Shown in pieces: positions 12,862 through 26,850 of a DNA stretch of 64,000 nucleotides (positions are counted from its first letter, which is position 1; each line of letters begins with the position of its first letter). The stretch spans positions 18,192,001 through 18,256,000 of the forward strand of contig NW_026947486.1 of NCBI RefSeq assembly GCF_034190915.1, written 5' to 3'. Under the pieces are notes generated by a model, which saw nothing but the letters and a program-made list of their open reading frames with translations, made no database searches and was not told the DNA's origin. Made by a program: the position numbers and the translations under genes. Origin of the DNA: Cavia porcellus (Eukaryota; Chordata; Mammalia; Rodentia; Caviidae).

Positions 12862-15764
12862 TTAGTTCTGTCCATGGAAATCATGTAGGGTGAAGTCAAC
12901 AACCATATTCCCAAAGCCGAAGGAGTGGTTAGCTACAGAGAGAAAAACTGTCATGCAGAGGTCAGGTCACATACCACATCAGATTCCAGAGAGTCGGGAA
13001 AATAAATCCTGTGTGCTTATGTTGTAAGAAAGGCCTCTAGAAACAGCATAGCCTCTGGAAAAAGCACATGCTGCCCACTGTCTAGCTGCTTCCCATGCCA
13101 GGTGGTCCCCCTTATCAAAATGTTGCCAACCCATCGTGCTCTGATGTTCCTAACATTCTGTTATGAAATTCTTCAATTACTAAAGGAAAGTGTTAAAGGA
13201 CTTTATAGTGAACACCTGTATGCTCACAAACACAAGATCCTACCATTAAAATTTACTGCAGTTTATGGCCTATCCATTTCTCTCTCCATCCTCAATCTTA
13301 CTTTTTTGCATGCATTCAAATAAAGCAGCAGACATCAATACACTTTTCCCTGTTGCTTCCATACGCACTGTGGCAGTCTCTCCTTTTCCCAACCTGAGCC
13401 ACGCTCTTTCAAATTCTCTTCCCAACTAGGCCCTGACTTTTGGGCTTCTGGGTTTTACTCTGTATTACCTAATTTTAGCGAAGAATCCTGCTAAGTCAGT
13501 TTAGTGAGAACTTAACCCTTATCTGATTTCCATCCCATCATCCCCTACTATCCACCAGGTGAGGTCTGATCACCCTCCGTTGCCTTCTGGCAAGAATCCT
13601 AGTAGGTCAGTTTGGACAGAATCCTCCTTACCCTGATGTTTCCTCTTTATAACTTTCCACCCATGGAACCTTATCTTCTCCTTGCACTGCAAAACTCCAT
13701 CATAGTAGTTCCTATACCAGCAGTCATGATCCTGAAAATAAAGTCTACTTTGCCCTTTTAGCAAGTGGCAGAGTAATGTTTTCTTTAAGCAGTATCATTA
13801 ACTTGAGTCTTGATTTGCTTTAATTCTGATACTTTTACATCTTCCCACATCAAAGATGACTCAAAAAGTCACAAATTTGAGAGCAACTAAAGATGGAAAG
13901 AAAAAGCAAAGTGACAATATCAACTTATAACAAATTCCAGAAAAGCAATGGAGCTGCTGTCTTGGTTTAGTCACATACCAACTGTTGCTCTATGCATTTG
14001 TTAATTTTCTATCCCTGTACCTTCCTCATTCTGAGGTAGAAAACTGTGACATGGATGATGTAGACAACAAATACCAACAGCGGGGGTGACAAAGACATCA
14101 GGAAAATCGTCTATCTTCTTGCACTTGATCCAGGGTCAAGTGTCACCAAGAATGGATAGGGTCAAAAAGGTCAACCAAGGACCCAACTGTTAGCAGATTA
14201 GGTGGAATCTGTGCTTGAAGAGAGGTACCAAGGTGATTTTGCAGAGGTGTTTTTGCTGTCTGCTATCAGGACAATGTCTCTACTGGGCAGATGATGAATG
14301 AAGGCAGAAGCCCCAAATCCCCTCCCTTACTCTTCTCTTCCTCCTTTCTCCTACCTGTGATACCCAGGATCTTTCCTAGGGGAAAAAGAAACTACATGTA
14401 AATGGGAGTGGCTCAGAGACAGGACAGATGTACCCAGCCTCTCAATGCCAGTCTCTGGCCTTTCTCATTGCGGGCTTGCAGAGCACTCACTCAAGATGTG
14501 TGCCCTGCAAAAGGAGACAAAAAACGAAATGTCTCATATTATTCTGAAGGCAAAGTTTAGAACTACAAAGTGAATTTACAGAGACTCTAATTTGCTAGGC
14601 ACTGTTATGAACTCCTGGTTAAAGCTTGAAGTGGGCCTAGTGCCAGATTTCCTTGCCAGGGTTTGGACAGAACCTTTGGGTTGAATTAGATGGACTTTAT
14701 ATATTCTAGAGGCTACTTCTAAGCAGTGGTTTTTGAGGGCTGGGGATTTTTCCTTGGCCACAGGACATTCTCTAGGCATGTTTGAACAACAAATATCACA
14801 TAGACCTTTGGCATGAAAATCATGCAGTTGAGGAGTCCAAGGGATGCCCACAAAAGTCAGGCCAGAGCCCTAGTACATACAAAATGTATAATGAAATGAG
14901 CTATAGGAGAGGTTGCACTGTGTTTGTAGATGTTGATACTTACTCACCTGTTTTTAGAGTCTCTTAATGTACATTCCATAGAAAACAATCATTTATATGG
15001 TGTCTGTGTCTGAATGTGTAAGGTCAACAGCTAAGAATCCAACATGAGGCCTCATTTGGTGGATTATATAGCAGTAGTACAAAGCCACTTCATGTCAGAC
15101 TTTTCCTTAAGATGCGCTCCAAGTTGCAGACTCAGAGAGCAGAGTGCTGGTAACTCTAGAGTCTCTTAACCTGCCTGTAAACCAGGTGTCATGGCTGCCC
15201 TCAGCCTAAACACAAAGAGGCTGCTGGTGGGAGGAATAATGTGCAAGATAGCCAAAAATACAGCAGTTCAGATCTGTCACTAATAATCTCTCTACTCAGC
15301 ATTGTGGATTTTGAAAGATTTATGACTTTTGTTATAAAGTTATAACAGCTGACCTTATCAGCCCAGATGAAATAGGAGGCCTATGGACAGGGGAAAAGAA
15401 TGTGTGTCCTGTGCTATAATGAAGAACATAAACTCAAATACTACTACATTTGGCCTCTAGTGAAATCTAGCCTCTTCTATTCTCTTAATTTCTATAAGGA
15501 AAATAAAATCTGCTTAATAAGAATTGAAATAAATTCTGTTTAGCAAAAATAACTTATAAAAATGAAGCTCAGACCACTTTCACTCAAGTCCTGAAGATGT
15601 CAGTAGAACTCATGTGTTCATCCTGGCCAGGCCAGAATTCCAAACAATGCCCACAACATTGCAATAACTTGGCAAAATCATGAAATTATGGCCACTCTAA
15701 TCTCATCCAGAACCTATAAGAGTTGCCATTTTATTCTGGGGAGGGGGATAGAGTAGTTCTAGAT

Positions 15765-15964
15765 CAGTGCTGCCCAGTAGAACTTCTAGCAAAACAGCAA
15801 GGTTCTTTACTACAGTGTCCAATATGGTAACTACTATATAGTTACCATAGTCACTGAGCACTTGCAATGCAGCTGGTATGGCTGAGGAACTGCATTCTAC
15901 ATTTTAATTTTAATTAATTAAAATTTAAATAGTTACATGTGGTGAGCCATTCCTGAACTACACA
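15765..15964 (+). repeat. MER5A (hAT-Charlie) element
   Basis: Near-complete MER5A text: CAGTGCTGCCCAGTAGAACT, GTGTCCAATATGGTAACTAC, GAGCACTTGCAATGCAGCTG, the ATTTTAATTTTAATTAATTA core and TAGTTACATGTGG. Confidence 0.85.
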
Positions 15965-16639
15965 GGGTAGGTTCTAGAACGTACTAATTCCAGCCATGTC
16001 CCTATACTCTCACTTGTTTCCCCATTAACAAAGCAACAACTATCTGCTCTCTGCTTTCTCAATGATAACACCCAAATTCCTGCTGGTATCCTGCAAAGAT
16101 ACAACTCCAAATATCATAAATATTAAATTAAAACTCTGCTTGAACCTATTACTTAGTGAATGAAGAGATTATTTACTTTATTGGTATATAAAATGAATTC
16201 TAAAATCCTCTATAGAGAGAACATCATCTTATAAAAGTGAAAGTAATGGTAAAATCAGAAAACTGCCATTTCTGCCTCCAGGGTAGTCGCCATTTCAAGC
16301 AAGGATCATTAGTGAATGACTTTACCACTGAATAAAAGATTATTGGGAACTTGGCCATTTGAGTAATGTCAAAAGATCATTTTACAGAATACCTTTTAGT
16401 TATAAAAAGAAAATTGTACCTTGACCATACAGAGACTTAATGTCATTACCTTAACTAAGTGATCAAATGCAGTATCATTAAGGGGCAGTCTGACACCATG
16501 CCTCATATCACAGGATACAACAAGGAATAAGTATGTAAAACCAGTTCTAAAGGATTTTCGACAGAAATGATTATCTATCTTTAGCCATGATGAAAGCATC
16601 AGAAAAATCCAGACTATGGGACATTCTATGCATAAATAT

Positions 16640-16699
16640 TCTGAATACTTTATAACTGACCCCCCAAATTCTGAAAACTTTATAAGTGACCCCCAAAAA
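16640..16699 (+). repeat. Imperfect 30-bp tandem duplication
   Basis: TCTGAATACTTTATAACTGA then CCCCCCAAAT, followed by TCTGAAAACTTTATAAGTGA then CCCCCAAAAA. Confidence 0.8.
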
Positions 16700-16764
16700 G
16701 GGTGGTGGTTCTGGATTAAATGACACTAAACAGATGTGACAATCAAATTTTCATTAGATCCAGG

Positions 16765-16766
<2 letters not shown>

Positions 16767-16806
<40 letters not shown>
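16767..16806. repeat. (TG)n microsatellite
   Basis: About 20 uninterrupted TG units, then CGTGTATATGTGTGTG. Confidence 0.97.
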
Positions 16807-16807
<1 letters not shown>

Positions 16808-18430
16808 GTGTATATGTGTGTGTCTGTAAAATCAGATAGCTATTCTCAGATGCATTATCATGTAGGAGACAGGATTCCTAGAAGATGTAGGCAAAAATAT
16901 TTATGGGTGGAAAGTCTGCAATATGCAAGTATTTTGAAACAGCTTAAAGTGAGAAAGAGAGAAGGCAAAAAACCACCCCCCAAATTAACAAATACTAACA
17001 AGTGATGAATTTAGGTTACTACTTGTGTATTCCTTGTTCTATGCTTCCCTCCACCCACTTTTTTCAGACCTAACAGTTTTAACAGTTTAAAAGAAGGATA
17101 CTTAATTATACCCTTAGTAAAAATGTGTTAAGAACATTACTGTATACTTCTTTAATCTCTCTACTTTAATCTACTAATATTGATGATTTGTGAGTTTATA
17201 TTATTCTAGGTCTTTACCACAAATTGTAAAGATTCATGAATACAAGATGCTATAAGTAATATTGGTCTTATGTGAATATATATTCTAGTAATTGTGTGGT
17301 CTTCTTTTCCAGTTAAATAAATTCTGGAATGTTTGTGGAGATACTTTCTCCTAAAAGTGAGAAGCAAGGAAAACAATGTTTGGTACTGGGACATGGTTAA
17401 GCAAATAAAACCATTTTCAGATCTGGTTGTGTATATCCCCCAGAAACCTGTAGTTCTAAGGACAGTCTTACCTGATGCTCCATTTTCTTGCTTTTATCAT
17501 CATTCTGCCATGGAAATTCCAATTTTCATAGTAGCTACTTGCTATCAGTCAACTATCTGACATACAACCCAAACTCTTGACAGCACAGAGACTGAAAGGA
17601 TTGCTTGGGCCCTCCCAAACACAGAGGAATGGGGGAAGACCCCCTTGGTCTTTTGGAGGTCCCTGCTACTAGTACTTAACAGGAATAGTTCAAGAAAAGA
17701 CAGACCTGTTTCCCTAATTGCTACTACTTTTTAAATGGCCAAAAGAAAACAGAACAGGGGCCACAAGACACAATGATGTTTTTCTGCAGCATGTTTTCTT
17801 ATCAAGGCTGTTTACTTTCAGGTGATTTAATGATTACCTTACTGACAGGCTTGAACCTTGGACCAATCCCCAAGGATGACATAGGATTCTGGGGCTCCTA
17901 CTAAAGGCCTCACCCTTGGGGCAGAGCCAAGAACCAAACCATTTCTGAGAATAGAAAGTAAAACAACAGTCTAGGGTACATGGTGTGGTGCTAGGCAACA
18001 AGAAAGATCAGCTATATGATTTTAATTGCAGATTTCAAGTCAGGCAGCTATCCATAATTTATATCTCTCTCCTGACCTGCTACAATGCTTTAGATCCAGG
18101 ACACTGTATACATAGCTTTGTGGGCTGCTTTAATATATCATATTAGCATTCCCCTAATTCACCTTGGCTGAACTTGGTGGAGCACATGCAACACTCTTTT
18201 CTTCCAGAATGAACTGATTATTTGTATTTTCATTAAGCATGAGACAAATGTGGAAATCCCACACCAAATGACAGCATAAAGTGATCAAACCAATATGGTC
18301 ATTCTAGAACGAATAAATATCAAATCTGATAGTTTTCTAATAATTTACCAGTTCTGATTAACATATAAGACACTATGGAATTTCAAGAATCTTAGAATTA
18401 TTCTACTTTAACCAGTAATTTTTTGAGGAA

Positions 18431-18506
18431 AGTGGTGCTCAAGATTGAACACAGGGTTGCATGCATGCCAAATATACATTCTACCACTGAGCTATACTCC
18501 CTAACC
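18431..18506 (-). mobile_element. ID SINE
   Basis: On the plus strand: AGTGGTGCTCAAGATTGAAC, GGTTGCATGCATGCCAAAT, ACCACTGAGCTATACTCCCT. This is ID text in reverse, diverged. Confidence 0.7.
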
Positions 18507-18725
18507 AATGATAATATTTAAAATCTGAATAGTGAAGGCTTTAATATGAAAAATGAGACAAATACCTCCATGTAAAACCTTGAACAGCAAATCATACTCT
18601 GAATTCTCTCATGTCCTATGTCCCAAGTGTAATAACTTACACTTGCCTGGAGGATCTTCTTTCTTGTAGGGTGCTTCAAATGTGAGGGGTTCCCCTGCAG
18701 TTTATCTGGTATCTAAATTCAAAAA

Positions 18726-18770
18726 TCTAGTCTAGTCTATCGAGTCTAGTCTAGTCTAGTCTAATCTAGA
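18726..18770. repeat. (TCTAG)n pentanucleotide array
   Basis: About eight TCTAG units, interrupted once by TATCGAG. Confidence 0.92.
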
Positions 18771-19723
18771 GTCAAAAATGAACTCTGTGTGCATATGTAT
18801 ATGTGTGTGTGCAATTGAACAGTATAAAAAAGAGTGAAACCAGTGAGTTTAAATACATAAATCAATTTCAAGTGTGACACCAGAGTGTACACATGAGCTA
18901 TAATGTACACACACATGTACCTACACACGTGAACTAAGACTCATGACTCTGGTATCACTGCTTTCACCACTGCCATCAGGGAGAGATTTTTCACAATTCT
19001 AAGACAAAGTTCAAGCCTATTTGTTATCTACCAAGAAAACAGATAAAAATAAGCATGAAATTAGAGATCTTTAAAGGAAAGAAGAAACATTTTTACTCAG
19101 TTTGCTTCTATCTCATCCTTAAGCAATCATATAATGAACCCTGGTGCACACTGAGAAACCAGTTACATTAGAGAAATCTTTATTCTTTTGTTAAAAAGTT
19201 CTTCACATCGTCTGAGTCACCATAAGAAAGTATAAATATACAAATAACATACTTTCAAAAACCACAACAGCACTGGTATTTAATAAAGATGGTATATAAT
19301 TCATGACCCACTCAGCTGAAATTCGAAATTCTAGCTTTCTGGATGAGTTACAAGCCTTGCTTACTAGATCATAAGCCGGATTTTGTGGGAAAGTATTAGT
19401 GGCTTTGAAAATAAGTTGCTCCTAACACTCAGCTCAGTTGTACTAGAAGGAGACACTTGCCAACTTAAGTCTTTGGTGTTAGCAACACATTGCCAAAAAT
19501 ATGGGGAAGGAACAGAATCCAAGGAAAACTGACACATCCATCAATCCAGAGAAACAGTGGAAAGAATGGTTAGAACTGATTTAATCTCTTGCCCCTTAGT
19601 AAAAGGGAAGTGTGATGTGCACACAGGAAGGAAGAAACAAACAACAGTAAGAGAATATTTCAGGTTAGAAAGAAGAGGAAAGCCAGGCCCAGTTAATTAT
19701 TTTCTGAGGATGTCCTTGTGTCA

Positions 19724-19867
<144 letters not shown>

Positions 19868-19911
19868 CTATGAACAGGCCACCTCATTTTGATGTAAACC
19901 CACACCACTCT

Positions 19912-19990
19912 TTTTCTGGTGCTGGGGATGGAACCTTGAGTTTTGCACATTCTGAGGATGCATTCTACAACTGAGCTACATATTCCTGCT
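19912..19990 (-). mobile_element. ID SINE
   Basis: Reverse ID text on the plus strand: GGTGCTGGGGATGGAACCTT, GCATTCTACAACTGAGCTAC. It lies about 130 bp from exon E12, upstream of that exon in transcript sense. Confidence 0.75.
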
Positions 19991-20529
19991 AAGTGTCCCC
20001 AGTCTGTAAACTCAAAAGAGGCTGCTAAATTTAAAGCAACAATGCTAGGAGCCAGGTCCCCAAAAGCATATATAACATAACAGTAGTAGTCATCCAAAAC
20101 ATCATAGCACATAAATAAATATACAGCAGACTGATGTTAAAATTTCACTGGAGGAAGTAATTATGGAAGAAAATTTAAGGTACTTTACAGGGAGCAATAG
20201 TGAAAAAAAAGGTTGAGAAATATTATACTCAACAAAGCTTAAATTTTCATGCTACTTATGTCCCCTGAAATATGCAAGTACTGCAAAAACCTAGCACTTC
20301 TTAAGGTGGTACTTTTAATTAGTTACAAGTTCAGAATTTCACTTAAATTAGACTTTATTACAATAACACTGAAAAACCATAACATACCAGAAAAAAAGCC
20401 AGATTCCTTTTAAGGTTAAGATTCACAATTGTTTAAGTAATTGATATAGTGATCACAGATAATACAGCAAGCAGAATATACCAAGTGCATACCAAGTGCC
20501 AGAGGGCACATTTGATGAGACAATTTTTT

Positions 20530-20607
20530 GTTGGTGCTGGTGACTAAAGCCAGGGCCTAGTACCTCCTAGGCAAATGCCCTACCACTGAGTTATACCCTC
20601 CAGTCCC
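20530..20607 (-). mobile_element. ID SINE
   Basis: Reverse ID text: TTGGTGCTGGTGACTAAAGC, GCAAATGCCCTACCACTGAG, TTATACCCTCCAGTCC. Confidence 0.75.
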
Positions 20608-20639
20608 TAATAAGAGAATTCACCATCACATTTACTTAT

Positions 20640-20785
20640 AATCATATTTTATCACAGTATGATTGTCTCTATTAATCAGTGAAGAAACCAAGGGTTAGAG
20701 GTGAAATAAGTTGCCCAAGGTCACAAAGGTGGGGGGCAAGATTCCAATTCAGGCTGTTGTCCCTGAAAACCACAGCTCTTCCTTT
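20640..20785 (-). repeat. MIR SINE fossil
   Basis: GTGAAGAAACCAAGGGTTAG, AAGTTGCCCAAGGTCACAAA and CCAATTCAGGCTGTTGTCCC are antisense MIR text. Confidence 0.75.
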
Positions 20786-21366
20786 TACAGGACACTGCCT
20801 TTGAGCACAAGATAGAATCTTTAAATTCTTTAAAAATATCCAGTGCCAAATACAAGTATATAAAGAGCTCAGGTTTTTTGTCTGCCTTTACTCCTTACAT
20901 TATTTTGCAAAGAGCTTTATCATAAAATCTCAGTATCATAAATTCTCCCTCTAAATAGGATTATGCCAAGCAGACTGTTTATTTGTCCCTGAATGGTTAC
21001 ATTGCTGTCCTCCGGGGGAAAAAGATTATCGGTACATCTGGATGTGTATCTAGCAACTGCCCCCCTGCACCATCATCATGTGTGCCCCGTGAAGCTGGAG
21101 GCTACAGAAGGATAGCCACCAAGCCACCACAGTGTGGTCAGGACATACACAAGGATTATCTGCTGAAATAATCCCACGATCATTTTGTTTAAGGTTCACA
21201 AATTATATTCTTTGTAAATAACACTTACTCAAGAAACTAAGAAAAACAAGTAGTTTTTATATTAACAGAAAAAACGGAACATTATATTTTAAAATACTAA
21301 TCACAAACAAAAATATAAATTAGATTTATGAAAAGTAGTAACTAGGCTTTGGCTTTGTAGTTACAT

Positions 21367-21520
21367 TTTTTGTTTTCGTTTTTGAGACAGACACTTGCTG
21401 TGTAGCCCAGGCTGGCCTTAAACTCACTATGTAGCCCAACCTGACCTTAAACATGCAGAGATCCTCCTGCCTCAGTCTCCTGAGTGCTAGAACTAGAGGC
21501 GTGCATCACAATACCCAGTT
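21367..21520 (-). mobile_element. B1 SINE
   Basis: Antisense B1: TTTTTGAGACAGACACTTGC, GTAGCCCAGGCTGGCCTTAA, ATCCTCCTGCCTCAGTCTCC, CTAGAGGCGTGCATCAC. Confidence 0.9.
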
Positions 21521-22019
21521 GTGATTATATTAATTTTTATTTTATACTCACATTTGAAATTAGCCATGGTTAAGGACCACGGCTAACTTCAAATTATGTA
21601 TGGTAGAACTCCCAGACCCACCCTGGGTTTCCAGTGTCTGAGCAGCTACTTAATAGCTCATCAAGACCTTCAGGAGAAAAAGGAACAACTAGTACTGATC
21701 CTAGGGGCTAAAATACCACATGAACATCAGGGGATTTCTGAATCAATTTAAATAAGAACTTGAGTTACGGAAATGAGTCATACCCATTACGTTAGCACCA
21801 CAAGTTACAAGCCAAAAAAACCAATCAGTTGTATTATCTTATTTTGGAGGGAATTTCTCTGGATGTGATCTTTGTAAATGTCAGTTGCTATACTTGAACA
21901 GTATTATTATACATACACATCTGGAAAAAACAATGAACTAACACTGTATATATTTTTCAACAATGGTACACTGCTTCATTGTTTTGTCTGGGTAAGGTTA
22001 GACATAAGGAAGGAAATAA

Positions 22020-24510
22020 AGACGGAAATAGAAATCAATTAAATGCAACATAGGAAAACAATACAGAAAATTAATGAAATAAACAGCTGGTTCTTGGAAA
22101 AGATCAGTAAGACTGACAAACTCCTAGCAAGACTGAAGGGGCAGGGAGGATACACAGTAGCAAAACTTATCAGAATAAAACAGTGTATCACTGTAGACAC
22201 CAGAGACATCAAAAAGATAATAAAGGAGTGCTATGAACAACATAAATTTGACAATTTAGATGAAATTGACCAATTTCATAAAGTACCACCACTCTCACAG
22301 TATGAAATACATAATCTAAATAGCCTGTAACTACATAGCTTAAAAATTTCTGAAAAAGAATTCTCCCAGACTAGATGTTTTCCCTGGATAATTCGACCAA
22401 AAGGTCAAGGAAAAGAACACTAATTCTACACAATTTCTTCCAGAAAACACAAAACTAGAGAATATGTTCCAACTCATAATGTGATGTTGCATTACCTGGA
22501 TACTAAAATCAGACAAAAAAAGAACTACAGACCAATATCCGTAATGAACATAGATATAATAATTAACAAAATTTTTGCTCATGAAAGTTAGCAATATGTA
22601 TATCTGTATTAATAGGTTAAATAAGAAAAATCATATGATCATATCAATTGATGCAAAAAAGCATTTGAAAAAATTCAGCACTTGTTCATGACAAAAATTA
22701 TCAAAAATCAAATGAGGAATTTCCTCAAACTGACAATAAATATCTACAAAAATCCTATTGTTAATATGATTACCTGATGGTGGAAGATGAACTGCTTCAC
22801 TCTGAAGATTGGGAACAAGGCAAGGCTGGCTGCTCACACCATTAATAAACACAGTACTAAAAGTCAGCCAGAGCAACAAGGCAAGAAAACAAGAGGACAT
22901 TCATTGGAAAGAATGAAATAAAACTGTCACTACTTGCAAATGACATGATGGTCTATATAGAAAGTCCCAAAGAGTCTACAAAACAACAAAACAAAAAAAC
23001 CACTAACTCCCTTCCCAGAACTAACAAGTGAGTTCAACAAGGTGACAGAATATAAGATTTAACAAAACATGCACATGCCTTGAATGCTAACTATCAATGA
23101 TAGAAGTCAAAGAAGGTCCAAAAAAATTTGGAAGCACACTATGTTAATGGGTTGGAAAACATGATAAAGTTATCAACCTCTGCAAGTTGATATATAGGTT
23201 TACTGTAATTCCTATAAAATTCCAGAAGGATTTTATTTCAGATACAGACAAGCTTACTCAACAATTTATAGGGAGTAGAACTAAAGTGACAATTTTGAAA
23301 AAGAAGAATAAAGCAAGAATTCCTCTACCTGATGCCAAGGCTTACTGTGTAACTATCATTATCAAAATAGTATTATTAAAATGACATTATTGGTGGAATA
23401 CATATATAAATGTATATAAAAGAACAATAACAAGTTCTTATACACACAAACAACCAATTTCTGAGAAAGGAGCATAAGTAATTCACTAGAATAAGGACAG
23501 TCTACTAAATCATGCTGGAACAACTGTGTAACCATAGGAAAATGAAATAAAATCTCAATCTACACCTCACGTCTTACTTAAAAATAACTCAAAAAGGATC
23601 CCAGACTAAAATGTAACCCATAAAACTAAAAAGGTCCTTATGTAAATAAGACAAGAAAATCTTCAGGACCTAGGGTTTGGTGAAAAGCCCTTCACACAAA
23701 TTCATGGTCCATAAAAGTAAAAAAGATAGACTGCATTTCATCAAAATTAAAATTTTTTGCTGTATGAACTCTTATTAAAAGTATTACAAGACAAGCTACA
23801 AACTAGGAAGAAATATTTACAAACCAGGTATATGACAAAAGACTATTATCTAGAATAAAGAACTTCTAACACTAAATTTTTAAAAATCAGATTAGAAAAC
23901 AGACAAAAGACCTGAATAGATATTTTACCAGAGAAGGTACATAAATTGCAAATAAGTACATGAAGAGATGTTCAATATCATTAATCGTAAGAGAAATGCA
24001 AATCAAGACTGCAATGAAATATTTCCACACATCCGTGAGAACAGCTAGAATAAAGAATGGTAACAACAACTTCTGGCAGGGATGCCAAGAAACTGGATCT
24101 CTCATGGCTACTACTGGGATTAAAATGGGACACCCACTCTAGAAAACTAAACATACATTTACTGTCCGGCCTAGCAGATGTAAAAATGTATTCACAGTAG
24201 CTTTATACTACTTAGCTGTCCTTCAGGGGTGAATGGTCAAATCTAATACATCCATATTGTGGACTTAGCAATAAAAAGGAACAAATACTTGATAGACACA
24301 ACTACCTACATGGATCTCCAGGGCATTATGTTGAGTAAGGGAAAAAGCCAATCTCAAAACATTATATATTAAATTATTCCACTTCTATAAAGTTCTGGAA
24401 ATAACAAAATTATAGTAATAGAAAACAAATGGAGATTTCCAGGTGTTAGGGAGTAAGGAGGTGGATGTGATATAGATCTAGTAACATTTTCATGCTTTGA
24501 ATCGTAGCCA
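22020..24510 (+). mobile_element. L1 LINE fragment (ORF2 and 3' end)
   Basis: It starts inside ORF2 with INEINSWFLEKISKTDKLLA (about 22070). It includes an RT block near 22930 reading LLANDMMVYIESPKES, where the FADD motif is lost. It ends in a 3' UTR with GACACAACTACCTACATGGA and GGCATTATGTTGAGTAAGG. It has many frame breaks and is 5'-truncated. Confidence 0.88.
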
Positions 24511-24741
24511 TAACGGTGCTTAGGAAAATCTATGTGTAATAAAATGGTACAGAACTATGCAAATGCATTGAGTTCATGTTGGCACCTATACTATAGCTGT
24601 GTAAGATGGAATCATCAGGAAAAACTAGGCAAAATATACATGGAACCTCTTGGTTCCATCTTTCAACTTCCTGTGAATCTGTGACTACTTCAAAACCAAG
24701 TTTTTCTAAAATTATGCTGAAGAAAACTTTTATCCCGATAC

Positions 24742-24812
24742 CTTTTTTTTTTAGCTCAAGACCTTGTGCTTGCCAGGCAAGTTCTTGTGTAGCTGAGCTA
24801 TATCCCTGGCTA
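24742..24812 (-). mobile_element. ID SINE
   Basis: A T-run, then AGCTCAAGACCTTGTGCTTG, CCAGGCAAGTTCTTGTGTAG and CTGAGCTATATCCCTGGCT: reverse ID with its A-tail read as T. Confidence 0.8.
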
Positions 24813-25089
24813 TCCCCTGAAATCTTCTGGCTCACATGTGAAAGAAACTTGAAAGAGAGGTTTTCCCAAATTTGACAATTCCCATAATGTTTATGATATT
24901 ACCAATGAAGAATAGTGAAGCTGAATAAATCTTTTCTGAAATATCAATTCAGTATTGGCAAATTTTGATGGCCTATGTTAAAGAAAACACTGATTTATCT
25001 TTTTATTCTCTCTGTACATAGTATCACAAAATGATTACATGAAAGGGGAATCAAAAACCAGGCAGATTTTTAAAAGTACGAAAAAGTAT

Positions 25090-25322
25090 TACAGATTGAG
25101 TTCCATTATCTGAAATGCTTGGGACCAGAAGTGTTTCAGATTTTGGAGGAGTTTTTTTGGAATACTTACATAGATTTTACCAGTTGAATATCCTTAATCT
25201 GAAAACTGGAATGTCTTAAAATTTGAAACTTTTTTTTTGAGCGTCATAATGCTCAAAATGTTTTCAATTTTAGACTATTTTAAATTTTGGATTTTTGGAT
25301 TAGAGATGCACAGCCTGTATAG
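25090..25322 (+). repeat. DNA-transposon fossil (MER-type)
   Basis: ATCTGAAATGCTTGGGACCA, GAAGTGTTTCAGATTTTGGA, TGAATATCCTTAATCTGAAA and TTGGATTTTTGGATTAGAGA form the two inverted ends of a common mammalian MER element. It is the same family as 36468-37312; the family name is not certain. Confidence 0.6.
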
Positions 25323-25624
25323 GTAGCTAATAAATAATTTTTGCATGATTATTTTATATTTTATGATATTTGTTTTATGAGGTTTTGAAAACTTTGAAAC
25401 GTATCACAACTTCTCATTTTGTTTAAAACATTACATATATGTATTTTTCAGCAAATACTTGATCTTATACCACCTGAATTTGTATAAGCAATTTAATGTA
25501 GTTCTCCAAATTGTACAAAAGTGTCAGGTACCACAAAATTAGAAGCTGGTACTATATGCAGGTTTTATAGTAGACTGCAAAAGAACTTCAGACTTCACAG
25601 TTGCATAAAACCTTTGTACCATCA

Positions 25625-25715
25625 TCGTATAACTGTGAAACTAAAGGTAAGCTACCTAACCCTTTAAGTTTTGGTTTCCTCATCCATAAAATGTTCATAA
25701 AACCAGGATAACAGT
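25625..25715 (+). repeat. MIR SINE fragment
   Basis: GCTACCTAACCCTTTAAGTT and TTGGTTTCCTCATCCATAAA match the MIR CTCAGTTTCCTCATCTGTAAA segment. Confidence 0.55.
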
Positions 25716-26654
25716 ATATATGCATGAATATGTAATTGGTTGTCCTTTATATGAAATCGATTGGTATTGAAATAGACTCTATGAACATATGTTTAATCAT
25801 ATCCAGATTACTTATGATAACTAACACAAAGCAAATGCTACATAAATACAGTAGTATTGTCTAAGAAATAATGACAAGAAAAAAGTCTGCATGTTCAGTA
25901 TAGATGCAATTTACTTTTAAAAATATTTTCAATCTGTGGTTGACCACATCTGCAGATGTAGAAACCACAGATAGACTGGCTATACTCAGAAAGCACTTAG
26001 AACATAATACCTAGCACACAGTAAGGAGTTACAACGTGACCCCTAGAGCAGTCACTGTTGGCAACAGTCATCATAAATTTCTCCTTCCTATCAGCTCCCA
26101 GCCTAGTTTGGGCATCTTTGTTCATATGTGCCTCAGGGAAAGCTGCATGTGGTGTCAGTTCTTGGTAGGTCTGTTTTAATGGCCTGCTTTTTGAAAAAGG
26201 TCATGAAGAGTACCAATATGTCAACTCTCTATTTTCAGTGGAAAATTATTTGGCCCTAGATATGTTTGGAGGGGACTGGAAGACAGAAAATGATTTATTA
26301 AATAGCATAAAAAATGAGTACGATTTAATCAGGCTCTGAGCATCCAGGGTACTTACATGACTAGACTAATAAGAATCAGAAGTAATCTCAAAGGTCACAG
26401 AATGTAGATTCTCAACTGTGTGCAGGACCAACCAACTTTCTTTTCCTAATCCTGATATACAGAACAAAGATGGTGCAATCTTATGTCTCCAGTTTAAAGT
26501 CATGAAACTATAAATTCTTTTCTTCAGGTATATATTCCCATGGACAGATTATTTTCTTTAATCCAACCCTTGAGGTTCATGCCAGAAAGTTGAAATGCTA
26601 ATCATCCCAAATGTCATGACATTAAAGTCACCCTTAGTACAACTGCATTCCTTA

Positions 26655-26850
26655 CAGGCAGTATAGCACAGCAGTCAAGTGTATAGACTCTGTGGCAAGA
26701 AGGTCTGGGTTCAAATCCTAGCTTATCCAGTTAGAGCTGTTGCTTTGTGTCTCCGTTTACCCAACACTAAAACAAAAATAATAGGATTCTCTGTCGTATA
26801 AGAATGTTACATGAAGTATCTTAATATATACATAGCATCTCAAACATTCC
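26655..26850 (+). repeat. MIR SINE fossil
   Basis: GCAGTATAGCACAGCAGTCA, AGACTCTGTGGCAAGAAGGT, CTGGGTTCAAATCCTAGCTT: the tRNA-related head and core of MIR. Confidence 0.85.
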
